A stretch of 60,301 nt of DNA from NCBI GenBank assembly GCA_016882195.1, contig VGLU01000006.1, forward strand, positions 1 to 60,301, written 5' to 3'. Under the pieces are notes generated by a model. The model searched no databases, was not told the origin of the DNA, and saw nothing but the letters and a program-made list of their open reading frames with translations. Positions 1 through 8,638 of this stretch are shown here, in pieces; positions within the stretch are counted from its first letter, which is position 1; each line of letters begins with the position of its first letter. A program made the translations under genes and the position numbers. The DNA is from Thermoproteota archaeon (GTDB lineage Archaea > Thermoproteota > Methanomethylicia > Methanomethylicales > Methanomethylicaceae).

Positions 1-165
1 ACCCTTGCGGGTAGGGTATCCGTTCACTAGACGTGCACCGATCTGGCGGTGTAGTGCTGTATCGGCTCCGCCGTCGCCTAGCATATGGATCGGTAGAGGG
101 TTCGTGGATTGAAGGCTAATAGAAAAAGAAGCGTGCGATTCATCCGCACCCTTGCGGGTGCGGTA
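1..165 (-). other. Left-edge stretch with GNRA-type hairpins; unidentified
   Basis: No recognisable gene. Read on the minus strand, positions 163-144 form an 8-bp perfect hairpin (CCGCACCC/GGGTGCGG) closed by a GCAA tetraloop. A second ACCC-GCAA-GGGT hairpin sits at 12-1, at the very edge. GCAA is a GNRA tetraloop, typical of structured RNA. The same strand also has an open frame of 28 codons from an ATG at 84 running off the edge, which I do not recognise. The block lies just downstream of the aminopeptidase stop, so the first hairpin could equally be a transcription or processing signal. It may be part of a non-coding RNA, a protein start or a terminator region. Confidence 0.3.
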
Positions 166-192
166 TTCTCGCAGCTTTTAATAAAATGAATG

Positions 193-1194
193 TCAGAGAA
201 GGGTGCCTTCCTTCATGGCAACGAAGCGGTTACCCTTCGCATCCGTCACCTCGACGGTCGGCTTGGATATCAGGAAGTCCATGTGAGTCGCCGAATTGTT
301 CGTTCCGCCCGGGTAGTCCGTGTTATGACCAAACGCCACGTGGACGGTACTCCCCACCTTCTCTGCCTCTAGAAAGTTTGCGGAGAGGCGGGCCTTCTTG
401 TTGAGGCCGAACGCGAACTCACCCACGTACCTTGCCATCCCGTCCACGCTCAGCGCAGACTCGATCCTCTTAAGCAGGTTCTTGTCGGAGCACTCGAAAC
501 GTACGGCTCTCCCGTCCTTGGCGGCAATCCTCACCGGGGAGGATATCGGCCCGATGCCACCCACCGCGAGGTCACAGACGAGCGTCCCGTTGAGGGACGT
601 CTCCACAGGGCCGACTATGACCTCGCCTGTCGGTAGGTTGCCCCACTTGTAGGTCTTCCAGTCGAACCTGGTGTCTGTGAAGAACTCCCTGCCGGCTACA
701 CTGAAGGAGATGTCTGTGCCGTTTGGGCTAGTAACACGTATGTCCTTCGCCCCGACCAACTTCGCCATCAACCTCTGGGCGGAGGACTGGATCCCTCGGT
801 GCTCCTCGGCGGAGAGGGCGAGGGCGCCCTCGGTGAGCATGTCCAAGGTGATGCCAGGGCAGTGGCCCAGCCTGTACTTTCTACAGCGGTGGATGAGATC
901 AGTTATCCTCACGCGGAAGGGGGTCTCCCTCTCGCTCTCCCTGAATATTGTCACGAAGAGGTCAGATGAGCCTGTGGCGACGACGTCAGATACCTCCGGC
1001 GGGATCTCGCGGCGCACATCTTTGCCTGGTCTTAGGATGACCAACCGGGTCCAGAGCCCGAGGTCCAGAGCCCCTTCCGCAAAAGCATCCCCAACTGGAA
1101 GGGATGGCTCGTCCACTATGATGGCTACCCTCTCATTTGGGATGGCTTCCAGCACATACTTTAGGGCGTTCTTGGTGGCCACAGAAGCTTGCAT
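193..1194 (-). CDS. M29-family aminopeptidase (aminopeptidase T/AmpS-like)
   Basis: Cytoplasmic metallo-aminopeptidase releasing N-terminal residues from peptides. Numbered from a possible GTG start at 1203, the metal-binding region of the M29 fold is visible: LPTGEV (Glu194), a GEF motif (Glu262), the FGHNTDYPGG segment around residue 291-300 (His293, Tyr297) and a THMDF motif (His307, Asp309). Length of about 333 residues is slightly shorter than the roughly 400 of bacterial AmpS, as in many archaeal members. The ATG at 1194 is chosen over the GTG at 1203 because nothing conserved precedes it. Family assignment is firm; substrate preference cannot be read from sequence. Confidence 0.88.
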   Translation of the reverse strand: MQASVATKNALKYVLEAIPNERVAIIVDEPSLPVGDAFAEGALDLGLWTRLVILRPGKDVRREIPPEVSDVVATGSSDLFVTIFRESERETPFRVRITDLIHRCRKYRLGHCPGITLDMLTEGALALSAEEHRGIQSSAQRLMAKLVGAKDIRVTSPNGTDISFSVAGREFFTDTRFDWKTYKWGNLPTGEVIVGPVETSLNGTLVCDLAVGGIGPISSPVRIAAKDGRAVRFECSDKNLLKRIESALSVDGMARYVGEFAFGLNKKARLSANFLEAEKVGSTVHVAFGHNTDYPGGTNNSATHMDFLISKPTVEVTDAKGNRFVAMKEGTLL

Positions 1195-1279
1195 ATATCT
1201 CACTGTTTTATAGCTACGATGGAGTTAAAAAGGTAAGTGATCCACGAAGACGCTCCGTATCTGCAAGATCTGATGGTTC

Positions 1280-2128
1280 CTACGCCCATACGGTGCCCCC
1301 GATCAGCAGAGAGATTATGACCGCGACTATTATTAGACCGAGCGTCTCCAATAAGGTGAAACGCCAGTGCACCTTAGTCTTCCGCGATCGATAACGAGTC
1401 AAGAAAATTCCGACGACCACACCAACGAAGCTCAAAGATATGATGATGTTGAAGGGGGGCGGCAACACCAGGTAGAACATTATCGGTATGCTACCAGAGA
1501 GAAATGTTGTTAGCCCGCAGATGGTGGCGGAGATGAGGTTGGATCGACCTATCGCCCTGCTCAATACGAGAAATAAGTTCTTGATCAACATCAGCGATGT
1601 GTCTCGCTCCTCTTTGTCAGGGATTGTGTGCAAACCATATTCCATCAGGGTTCTCAGATTGATTAGGTCTGCAATATCCTCTGTCTTTCCGCCCAGTATG
1701 AAGCTGGAGAAGTTGGTTACGGACACAGCGGCGAGGGTCAGGAATGCCGCGAAGAGCGTGGCTGGCGTGCCCAACCCTGCGAAGATTGCGGAGGTGATGA
1801 CTATTAAGCTAGTGATCGAACCGTCTGTCAGACCCGCAACAACCTCTATGATGGGCTCCTCCTTGAAGAGCAGGCTCTTGAATTCCTTGCGGAGTTTGGC
1901 ACCCTTCTCCGTCAATAGAACCTTGTCGCCCTCAAGGGTGAGGAGCCCCTCGCCCACCAGTTCGTTAATAGACTCGTCGAGGTCGCTCTTTTCAACACAT
2001 GGATAACACCCCAGAAACTTTTGGATGCGACCCGCGAGCTTTTCCTTCTCGCACACGCATGACCTGCCAAAGTTTATCAGCAGTATTACTCTTAATATGT
2101 CATGCAGTTCGCTCAGTCGGAATGCCAA
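1280..2128 (-). CDS. Winged-helix domain fused to VIT1/CCC1-like membrane transporter
   Basis: Residues 1-90 look like a winged-helix domain, ending in a charged wing and a TEKGAKLRKEF helix, with Cys24, Cys26, Cys41 and Cys44 in CVC and CYPC pairs. From about residue 95 there are five hydrophobic segments. The first carries AGLTDGSITSLIVITSA, which matches the start of the VIT1/CCC1 iron/manganese transporter family (G-x-x-D-G-x-x-S). The cytosolic metal-binding loop of plant VIT1 is not obvious. A metal-sensing or self-regulating transporter is an inference from the fusion and the paired cysteines. The start is TTG with a GAGG motif upstream. The gene stands alone, divergent from the mgtA region across tRNA-Glu. 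Confidence 0.7.
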   Translation of the reverse strand: MAFRLSELHDILRVILLINFGRSCVCEKEKLAGRIQKFLGCYPCVEKSDLDESINELVGEGLLTLEGDKVLLTEKGAKLRKEFKSLLFKEEPIIEVVAGLTDGSITSLIVITSAIFAGLGTPATLFAAFLTLAAVSVTNFSSFILGGKTEDIADLINLRTLMEYGLHTIPDKEERDTSLMLIKNLFLVLSRAIGRSNLISATICGLTTFLSGSIPIMFYLVLPPPFNIIISLSFVGVVVGIFLTRYRSRKTKVHWRFTLLETLGLIIVAVIISLLIGGTVWA

Positions 2129-2216
2129 CGCTTGGATGCCTCACGGAAGATTAGTGAAATAAATCTTTAAACTTTTGGTTAATCGGCATTGTTAGGTCAT
2201 GGACAATATAGATTGG

Positions 2217-2307
2217 TGCTCCGGACGGGATTTGAACCCGTGTCACTGGCTTTCTCTGCGGGAAGCTCGAGAGGCCAATATACTTGACCGGACTATACTA
2301 CCGGAGC
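2217..2307 (-). tRNA. tRNA-Glu(CTC) with 16-nt intron
   Basis: Minus-strand cloverleaf with acceptor GCTCCGG/CCGGAGC and discriminator A. The T-arm is CGGG-TTCAAAT-CCCG and the anticodon stem TTGGC/GCCAG. After removing the intron the loop reads C-T-CTC-G-A, giving anticodon CTC, and the body matches archaeal tRNA-Glu. The intron occupies 2252-2267, between tRNA positions 37 and 38, the canonical archaeal site. The mature length is 75 nt and CCA is not encoded. Confidence 0.93.
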
Positions 2308-2351
2308 CCGTCATACTTCGACTGAGATAGGCAATTAAAGTTTTCGCATGT

Positions 2352-2471
2352 CTGTCTAAGGATGCCATTACCATCAAGAAGCACTCGGGCACCATAGAAA
2401 TGATTATAGGACGCTCAAAGGTCGTCTATCTACGGGGTAACAAGAGGGCGAGGCTACGGCTCATACCGTGA
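2352..2471 (+). CDS. Possible small basic protein upstream of mgtA, start codon unclear
   Basis: A frame with convincing amino acid composition ends KKHSGTIEMIIGRS...RLRLIP and stops with TGA at 2469-2471. The stop overlaps the GTG of the downstream ATPase (GTGA), a typical translational coupling. Upstream the frame is open from just after a TAG near 2330, but it has no ATG, GTG or TTG before the internal ATG at 2400. Candidates are CTG at 2352, ATT at 2367, or ATG at 2362 if there is a frameshift. The given start is therefore a bound. I do not recognise the protein; the lysine/arginine-rich, beta-strand-like sequence would suit nucleic acid or ribosome binding, but that is a guess. Confidence 0.4.
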   Translation: MSKDAITIKKHSGTIEMIIGRSKVVYLRGNKRARLRLIP

Positions 2472-5041
2472 CGGATGAGGGACATATGACGGCCCAGTTT
2501 AAATCCTCTATGAGCACAGAGTCCATGCTAAGTCTCCCGAGCGAGGAACTGTTATCACTTCTAGAGACCTCAGAGGAGGGTCTGACTGTAGAGGAGGCTC
2601 AGAGGCGCCTAGAGACATACGGACTGAACGAACTCGCCAAGAGGAAGAGGAGGACCTCCCTTCTCCAGTTCATATTACATTTCAGTAGCCCCTTGGTTTT
2701 GATACTTCTTATTGCAGGCCTGATCGCGGCCTTCTTTGGGGAGGTGGTGACTGCGACCATAATCTTCACCATAATTTTCATGAGCACCATTCTCGACTTC
2801 TATCAGGAGTCCAAGGCAGAGAACGCCGCCAGGAAGCTGAAGGAGCAGGTCACGACCACGGCAACGGTTGTAAGGAACGGGCGCAGACAGGAGGTGAAGC
2901 TCTACCAGATCGTCCCCGGCGACATAATCAACCTCTCAGCTGGAGACATAGTGCCAGCAGACGCAAGGGTTCTAACTGCAAAGGACCTGTTCCTCAACCA
3001 GTCCGCACTGACAGGCGAGTCCTTTCCGGTGGAGAAGTCGGCTGAGCCGCCGCAGACCAAGGGTGGATCGATTGGAGAGTGGAGAAACTGCTTGCTCCTT
3101 GGGACCTCGGTCGTTAGCGGGACCGGGACCGCCGTGGTGTTAAAGACGGGTAATGCCACCGAATATGGCAAGATTGCCAAAAAGCTTGTTGCGAAGGGCC
3201 CTGAGACGGAGTTCGAGAGGGGGATCCACAGGTTCGGATACCTGATAATGGAGACCACCTTTGTACTCGTGATATTCGTCTTCTTCATAAATGCCCTCTT
3301 CAAGCGAGGCGTGCTCGAGTCGTTGCTCTTTGCCTTGGCGCTTGCGGTGGGCTTGACCCCTGAGCTCCTTCCAATGATTTTGTCCGTGAACCTCTCCAAG
3401 GGCGCCATGGCTATGTCCAAGAAGGGTGTCATCGTGAAGCGGCTTGCCGCGATCCAGAACTTCGGAAGCATGGACACCCTCTGCACCGACAAGACGGGCA
3501 CCCTGACGGAGAACAAGATAAAGCTCATCTTGCACGTGGACTTCGAGGGAAATGACGACGAGAAGGTGCTCCTTTACTCTTATCTCAACAGCCACTACCA
3601 GACCGGCCTGAAGAGCCCACTCGATGAGGCGATACTCGGGTACAGGGACGTAGTAATACAGGGATACCAGAAGATAGACGAGGTTCCGTTCGACTTCACG
3701 CGGAGGAGGGTATCAGTCGTCGTTAATCAGGGAAATGAACTCTTCGTCATATCGAAGGGAGCGCCAGAAGAGGTGGTAAAGGTCTGCAGCTTCATTGAGC
3801 AGGGAGGAAGAGTCCTCGATCTTAGCCCTGCCCACCGGGACGCCATCAACCAGAAGTATTATGATCTTAGCGCCGAGGGCTTTCGTGTCTTAGGCGTCTC
3901 CTACAAGAAATCCCACGAGCAGAAGCACACATATTCCATAAGCGACGAGGCGGAGATGGTCTTCTTGGGCTTCGTTGCATTTCTTGATCCGCCAAAGGAG
4001 ACCGCAAGGGAGTCCCTGCAGCTGCTGGGCAAGGCCGGGGTTGAGCTGAAGGTCCTCACGGGCGATAACGAGCTTGTCACCAAGATGACCTGCCAGCAGC
4101 TCGGATTCGAGGTCAAGGGCGTAGCCCTCGGGAAGGACGTAGCGCAGATGGACGACGATGCGCTGGAGAGGGTTGTCGAGGATACCAACGTATTCGCCAG
4201 GGTATCGCCGGCCCAGAAGGACAGGATAATGAACGCGCTGAAGAAGAACGGCCATGTGGTGGGTTTCCTGGGTGACGGCATCAACGATGCGCCCTCCCTG
4301 AAGACGGCAGATGTAAGCATCTCCGTGGATAATGCGGTTGATGTCGCCAAAGAGACGGCTGACATCATCCTTCTACGCAAGAGCCTGAGGGTTCTGAATG
4401 ACGGCGTTCTGGAGGGAAGGAAGACCTTCGGCAATACTATGAAATACATCCTCATGGGGACCAGCTCGAACTTTGGAAACATGTTCAGTGTGGCGGGAGC
4501 GTCCTTCTTCCTCCCGTTTCTGCCCATGCTCCCTATTCAGATACTGCTGAACAACCTCCTCTACGATCTCTCCGAGTCTACCATAACCACCGACAACGTG
4601 GATGAGGAGTACGCGGAGAAGCCGAAGAGGTGGGACATATCCCTGATCAGAAGGATGATGCTCTACATAGGGCCGATAAGCTCCATCTTTGACTTCCTGA
4701 CCTTCTTCATAATGCTTTACGTATTCAACGCAGCGGTACCACTCTTCCAGACCGCCTGGTTTATGGAGTCCCTATGCACTCAGACGCTGGTGGTTTTCAT
4801 AATAAGGACGAGACGGTCGCCCTTTTACAGGAGCAGGCCGAGCAGGCTCCTGACCTTCAGTAGCCTCTGCGTTACGGCCCTCGCGATAATCATACCCTTC
4901 ACGCCGCTGGGCGAGCTCTTTGGATTTGTGGAGCCGCCGCTCTCATTCTTCGCGGTGCTGGCCGGACTGATCGCCGCGTACCTCATAATAGTCGAGGTGG
5001 TCAAGAGGTGGTTCTACCGGCGGTACGTTTACCATGCGTGA
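2468..5041 (+). CDS. mgtA: MgtA-type P-type ATPase (magnesium transport)
   Basis: Membrane P-type ATPase of the P3B (MgtA/MgtB) class, which imports Mg2+ by ATP hydrolysis. Visible signatures are TGES (residues 182-185), VGLTPELLP in transmembrane helix 4 (294-302), the phosphorylated Asp in DKTGTLT (341-347) and GDGINDAP near 601. The C-terminal helices carry SNFGNMFSVAG and LLNNLLYDLSE, typical of MgtA. Length of 857 residues fits. Translation could start at GTG 2468, coupled to the small upstream ORF, or at ATG 2486, which has a GAGGG just before it. No Mg2+ riboswitch was seen in the short upstream gap. Confidence 0.92.
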   Translation: MTDEGHMTAQFKSSMSTESMLSLPSEELLSLLETSEEGLTVEEAQRRLETYGLNELAKRKRRTSLLQFILHFSSPLVLILLIAGLIAAFFGEVVTATIIFTIIFMSTILDFYQESKAENAARKLKEQVTTTATVVRNGRRQEVKLYQIVPGDIINLSAGDIVPADARVLTAKDLFLNQSALTGESFPVEKSAEPPQTKGGSIGEWRNCLLLGTSVVSGTGTAVVLKTGNATEYGKIAKKLVAKGPETEFERGIHRFGYLIMETTFVLVIFVFFINALFKRGVLESLLFALALAVGLTPELLPMILSVNLSKGAMAMSKKGVIVKRLAAIQNFGSMDTLCTDKTGTLTENKIKLILHVDFEGNDDEKVLLYSYLNSHYQTGLKSPLDEAILGYRDVVIQGYQKIDEVPFDFTRRRVSVVVNQGNELFVISKGAPEEVVKVCSFIEQGGRVLDLSPAHRDAINQKYYDLSAEGFRVLGVSYKKSHEQKHTYSISDEAEMVFLGFVAFLDPPKETARESLQLLGKAGVELKVLTGDNELVTKMTCQQLGFEVKGVALGKDVAQMDDDALERVVEDTNVFARVSPAQKDRIMNALKKNGHVVGFLGDGINDAPSLKTADVSISVDNAVDVAKETADIILLRKSLRVLNDGVLEGRKTFGNTMKYILMGTSSNFGNMFSVAGASFFLPFLPMLPIQILLNNLLYDLSESTITTDNVDEEYAEKPKRWDISLIRRMMLYIGPISSIFDFLTFFIMLYVFNAAVPLFQTAWFMESLCTQTLVVFIIRTRRSPFYRSRPSRLLTFSSLCVTALAIIIPFTPLGELFGFVEPPLSFFAVLAGLIAAYLIIVEVVKRWFYRRYVYHA

Positions 5042-5045
5042 GGGC

Positions 5046-6179
5046 TCAATTCCCGTTTAACCTTGGTAGCCTGAAGGAGAGAGCTGCAGCCAATAGGGCC
5101 AAGAATGCAGCAAAGACATAGATCATCTGGGGGGCTATGTCGATTATGTAGCCCCCGACGGTAACGCTTACGATGCCGCTCAGCATCCCGATCGAGAGGA
5201 GGAGACCGTAGGAGGTGCCTATAATCTTGCCGGAGGTCGCCTGACTCATCAGGAAATACAGGGCGGGATACAGCCCCACCGAGACCAAGCCGACGAGCGC
5301 GACCATCAGGGTCGCCAGGAGAACGGGGTAGGTTGGGTACATCATCAACAACACCGCGGCGGTCGAGGCGAAGAGGAGGAAGGTTACCCTCCTGCCGCCG
5401 TACCTGTCCAGGAGCCTGCCGCTGATTATTCCTCCCACTATGCCAGCCCCGATGAAGAGTGCGGTTATGGCGTCTGCGGTGGTTATGTCGATTCCTTGTA
5501 TGAAGAAGAGCGTCGGGAGATAGGTGTTCAGGACCCGCACGACCGCGCCGAGGAGGGCGAAGAGGATCATGATCAGGATCGCCTCCCTCTTTCTAAGAAC
5601 GGAGAAGTCACGCGAGGAGGGAGGTGCCTGTGCGGAAGATCCCTCCTCTTTGAGCATGAACGACGAGAGGAGGAAGGCGACGATTCCCATGACGCCCCAG
5701 ACCATGAAGGTTGCCCGCCATCCCCCGATGATGGCAATCGGACCCGCGGTAAGGAATGCAAGGAGGATGCCGATATCGCCGGAGCTGACCTGCAGACCAA
5801 GGGCGGCCCCGCTGTTGCTGTTCCTCACGATCTTAGAGGTGTAGGCGTAGCCAACAGGGTGGTAGAAGCTGCCGCCTATCCCGAGCAGAAACATCGACGG
5901 GATGAAGAGCCAGGGCACAAGAGCCACCAGCAGCGATCCAACGGCCACCAAGAGCATTCCCGACCTGAGAAGGAGGGCGCTCGACATCCTGTCAGATACT
6001 CTACCAATTGGAGTTTGGAAGACGCCAAGGCAGAACGGTATTATGGCGCTAATGAAGCCCGCGGTGCTGAAGGAGAAGCCGTATTCCAACACGATCAGGG
6101 GTAGCACCGATGGGAGCAGGAAGGTGGTGCCGTCGTTCATAAGGTGAAGCATCAGGTTGGCATGGTAACGCAGGTCCAT
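5046..6179 (-). CDS. MFS exporter, fosmidomycin-resistance (Fsr)-like
   Basis: Twelve-helix major facilitator of about 377 residues. The first helix contains HLMNDGTTFLLPSVLPL, resembling the H-x-x-N-D-G motif of Fsr-type drug exporters. The loop 2-3 signature appears as GRVSDR, and a second copy, GRLLDRYGGRR, lies in the C-terminal half. ATG at 6179 is chosen because the upstream extension is low-complexity and not hydrophobic. The gene converges on mgtA with a 4-base gap and is divergent from the helicase gene. Substrate is unknown; sugar-phosphate or drug efflux are family precedents. Confidence 0.8.
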   Translation of the reverse strand: MDLRYHANLMLHLMNDGTTFLLPSVLPLIVLEYGFSFSTAGFISAIIPFCLGVFQTPIGRVSDRMSSALLLRSGMLLVAVGSLLVALVPWLFIPSMFLLGIGGSFYHPVGYAYTSKIVRNSNSGAALGLQVSSGDIGILLAFLTAGPIAIIGGWRATFMVWGVMGIVAFLLSSFMLKEEGSSAQAPPSSRDFSVLRKREAILIMILFALLGAVVRVLNTYLPTLFFIQGIDITTADAITALFIGAGIVGGIISGRLLDRYGGRRVTFLLFASTAAVLLMMYPTYPVLLATLMVALVGLVSVGLYPALYFLMSQATSGKIIGTSYGLLLSIGMLSGIVSVTVGGYIIDIAPQMIYVFAAFLALLAAALSFRLPRLNGN

Positions 6180-6316
6180 CTTCAAGCACAACACTCCGTT
6201 AGAATGCAGACATATAAAATAATCTATATTTTGAGAGATCATTATCTTTATAGGGAGTCTGCGGTGGCGGATATCTGTAGACCCGCAGAATGGATTAAGA
6301 TTAACAGGTGCATGCC

Positions 6317-7951
6317 ATGCCCGTAGAAGGCTGGAAGAGATATCTTGAGTTCCTGGACGACAGCCCATACTCGATGCAGCTCCTCACCTCAAATCTGGCA
6401 CCCAAGAGCCCGATAGAGAGGGTGCAGGCCTTCAGGATCGATAGGCTGAACTATACCCTCTTCCCGTTCCAGCAGAAGATCCTCAACAGGGTCGGCGGAG
6501 ATGCGCTCATCGTCGGGCTGCCCACGGGGCTCGGGAAGACCTACCTGGCGGGGGCTTTCATAGCGCGGGAGTCTGCCCTTAACCCCTGCAGGATACTCTT
6601 CCTGACCCCCTCTGTGCCGCTCGGGGTCCAGCAGACTCTCTTCGCCCGGCGCATGCTGAACCTGAAGGACGCCTACTTCATATCTGGGAGCATCCCGCCG
6701 GAGAGGAGGAGGGCGCTGAACGTCTGGAATGCAGGCTTCGCGGTCACCACCCCTCAAACATTCTACAACGACATTCTGTCTCGATTCGCTTCCAAGATCG
6801 ATAGCGCCAAGAGGGAGGGGGACCCGATAGGGTATCTGGCGCAAATCTTCAGGGAGAAGGGGTTCACCTTCCCCTACAGCCTCGTCATAGCTGACGAGTG
6901 CCACGGGTACATTGGGGAGACCGATGGCTACTCCATCCTCCTGGCGGCTAAGGCGTGCGGGAGCCAGATCTTGGCGTTAAGTGCCACCCCCCAGCTACAC
7001 GCGCCCGGGCGCCTCCAAGAGCTGAAGAAGGTCTTCGGACAGATCGAGGTCTTCTCGGTCGAGGAGCCGGAGATAAAGGTGCATATGCCCGAACGCGTCA
7101 TCGCCCTCGTCAGCGTCTTCGCGCCCCCCAAGCTCCTTGCTGTGTATTACCAGCTCGACAAGGTGATCCGCGTCTATCGGGACAGGGTAAAGAAGGCGTA
7201 CGGATCCCAGCACCTTAGGGGCTACTGCAGGAATAGGAGTCACTGGCTATGCGTCTGCCTGCTGGCGTTGAGGATCATGAAGTCGAGGATCGTGGAGGAC
7301 GGGGCGAGCAGCGTGCTCAACTATGGTATATGGAAGCTCAGGGAACTGAGGCAACCCGTGGCGGAGCTGGGCGGAAAGAGCATCTATGACACTTACAGGG
7401 AGATTCTGAGGGGCGGATTCAACCACAAGATCACGGCAACAATGAACATTCTGAGAAGAAGGGAGTTCGAGAAGGCCATCGTGTTCGTCGAGTCGGTTGA
7501 GGCGGCCAAGCAGATTGGGGTCATGCTTCAGAAGGATTACGGCGTGGAGAGGGTGGCGGTCCTTGTGGGCAAGGGCGGAATGACTATGGAGCAGCAGGCC
7601 TCGGCCCTCCTCCAGTTCAGGGATAAGGCAGGCATTTTGGTCTGCACGAGCATCGGCGAGGAGGGGCTCGATGTGCCAGTCGCGGACATAGAGGTATGGA
7701 TGGACCCGCCGGGCAACCCGAAGAAGTGGATCCAGAGGTTCGGGAGGATACTGCGCCAGTCGGGCGGGAAGAAGGTGGCAAAGACCTACGCGCTCGTGAG
7801 TGTGAAGACACACGAGAGGAACAAGCTGCTTGGGACAAAGAGGAGGGTAGAGGGGATCTACGGATTCACGCAGAACTTGGTTGAGGAGGAACCCCCCAAG
7901 GCGCCGGCTAAGGGTCAGAGAACCTTGAGTCACTTTATGGGAGGGGGTTAG
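6317..7951 (+). CDS. Hef-like superfamily 2 DNA helicase without nuclease domain
   Basis: A 544-residue SF2 helicase related to the helicase half of archaeal Hef and eukaryotic FANCM, which remodel stalled replication forks. Walker A reads GLPTGLGKTYLA near residue 66, motif II is DECH near 193, motif III is SATP, and motif VI is QRFGRILRQ near 472. An insertion lies between the two RecA domains, as in Hef. It ends KGQRTLSHFMGGG, and the QRTLSHF stretch resembles a PIP-box (sliding clamp binding), which is an inference. No XPF nuclease follows, as in TACK archaea where the two activities are on separate genes. ATG 6317 is preferred because CAGGTG is well placed before it. Confidence 0.82.
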   Translation: MPVEGWKRYLEFLDDSPYSMQLLTSNLAPKSPIERVQAFRIDRLNYTLFPFQQKILNRVGGDALIVGLPTGLGKTYLAGAFIARESALNPCRILFLTPSVPLGVQQTLFARRMLNLKDAYFISGSIPPERRRALNVWNAGFAVTTPQTFYNDILSRFASKIDSAKREGDPIGYLAQIFREKGFTFPYSLVIADECHGYIGETDGYSILLAAKACGSQILALSATPQLHAPGRLQELKKVFGQIEVFSVEEPEIKVHMPERVIALVSVFAPPKLLAVYYQLDKVIRVYRDRVKKAYGSQHLRGYCRNRSHWLCVCLLALRIMKSRIVEDGASSVLNYGIWKLRELRQPVAELGGKSIYDTYREILRGGFNHKITATMNILRRREFEKAIVFVESVEAAKQIGVMLQKDYGVERVAVLVGKGGMTMEQQASALLQFRDKAGILVCTSIGEEGLDVPVADIEVWMDPPGNPKKWIQRFGRILRQSGGKKVAKTYALVSVKTHERNKLLGTKRRVEGIYGFTQNLVEEEPPKAPAKGQRTLSHFMGGG

Positions 7952-8021
7952 CAACAGCTACAAGAAAATGTATATAAAAATATACATTCCTAGAAACGGT
8001 AATGAAAAGTCTGCATTATGA

Positions 8022-8290
8022 TACAAACATCGACGGATACCCATTGGGCGGAAGAGGTATGGCATAGTTGCGAAAAAGGTGGCGGAAAGGGAAAGGCTTG
8101 AACAGGAGGGTTACATTGTTGTTGATTTGGGGGAGATTGCAGCGCCGTTATGATAAAATGGGACGTGGTTGATGCGCTTGCCTGTCGAGTTTGAGTTCGA
8201 GATGTACGGGGAGAATGAGGTGAGGATGCAACACTTCACGGGGCACGTTGCCGGGATTGTTTTTCAGATTCGCCCCTCTCTCCAGATCTT
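8022..8290 (+). pseudogene. Fragmented small ORFs, possibly a broken gene pair
   Basis: The frame 8022-8153 encodes a basic, coding-like tail (GIVAKKVAERERLEQEGYIV, then VDLGEIAAPL) but has no usual start codon. Its TGA overlaps ATG 8150 (ATGA) of a second frame, MIKWDVVDALACRV, which stops after 14 codons. The sequence then resumes in another frame from 8172 as LPVEFEFEMYGENEVRMQHF. This looks like two linked small genes, the second frameshifted. No family was recognised. Confidence 0.3.
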
Positions 8291-8472
8291 TACAACACCC
8301 ATCCCAGCGGTCCTGCCTCCTCTTACATTGCTGTATTCTGCGAAAGTCAACAGTGAGTCTGGCGTACTTCTCATCTCCCAAGATGTAACTCACCCAACCC
8401 ACGAATCCTGCCCTCGTCGTCCATATCAACGATTACTCCCACCGCCTGCCCCAACTGTATTTCAGCAGGCTG
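8264..8472 (-). pseudogene. Remnant resembling DUF2283 plus a small overlapping ORF
   Basis: On the minus strand, 8472-8371 reads QPAEIQLGQAVGVIVDMDDE followed by GRIRGLGELHLGR and a stop. The VIVDMDDEGRIRGL core resembles the conserved tail of DUF2283 proteins, small proteins often found near toxin-antitoxin loci. It lacks the usual N-terminal half and a start codon. ATG 8374 overlaps its stop (GATGA) and opens a 36-residue frame ending at 8264, not recognised. Treated as a remnant. Confidence 0.3.
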
Positions 8473-8594
8473 TAAAATTTTAGCTTAATGATTGCGTTCG
8501 AGAGGAAGGCGTTCGATCCTTACCCGGCTATGGCGCCCCGGTCTTTCCGCCTTGCATTTTTAAGCTCTTTCTGTCTGTTGCCGATGCCCGAATA

Positions 8595-8605
8595 ACCTTA
8601 TATAG
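8595..8605 (+). promoter_or_regulatory. TATA box for vapBC
   Basis: AACCTTATATAGG is a good archaeal TATA box. A start of transcription about 25 bases downstream (near 8627) leaves a leader of about 12 bases to the VapB ATG at 8639. This argues against the longer GTG start at 8606. Confidence 0.55.
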
Positions 8606-8638
8606 GTGGCATGTCTCATGTATGATGGTGAATGTAAC

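Larger units (their letters stand above)
7952..8595. other. Decayed intergenic region with ORF fragments
   Basis: There is no intact gene between the helicase and the VapBC pair. AT-rich sequence (7965-8000) is followed by coding-like fragments on both strands, described in the next two entries. They are short, lack good starts and change frame, as expected for genes in decay. No tRNA, terminal repeat or transposase remnant was recognised, so the cause of decay is not visible. Confidence 0.5.

Noticed and set aside
8169-8483. A 104-codon plus-strand frame starting LPVEFEFEMYGENEVRMQHF
   Set aside because: Only the first 40 codons look coding. The rest is the shadow of minus-strand coding-like sequence, so it was kept as a fragment, not a gene.
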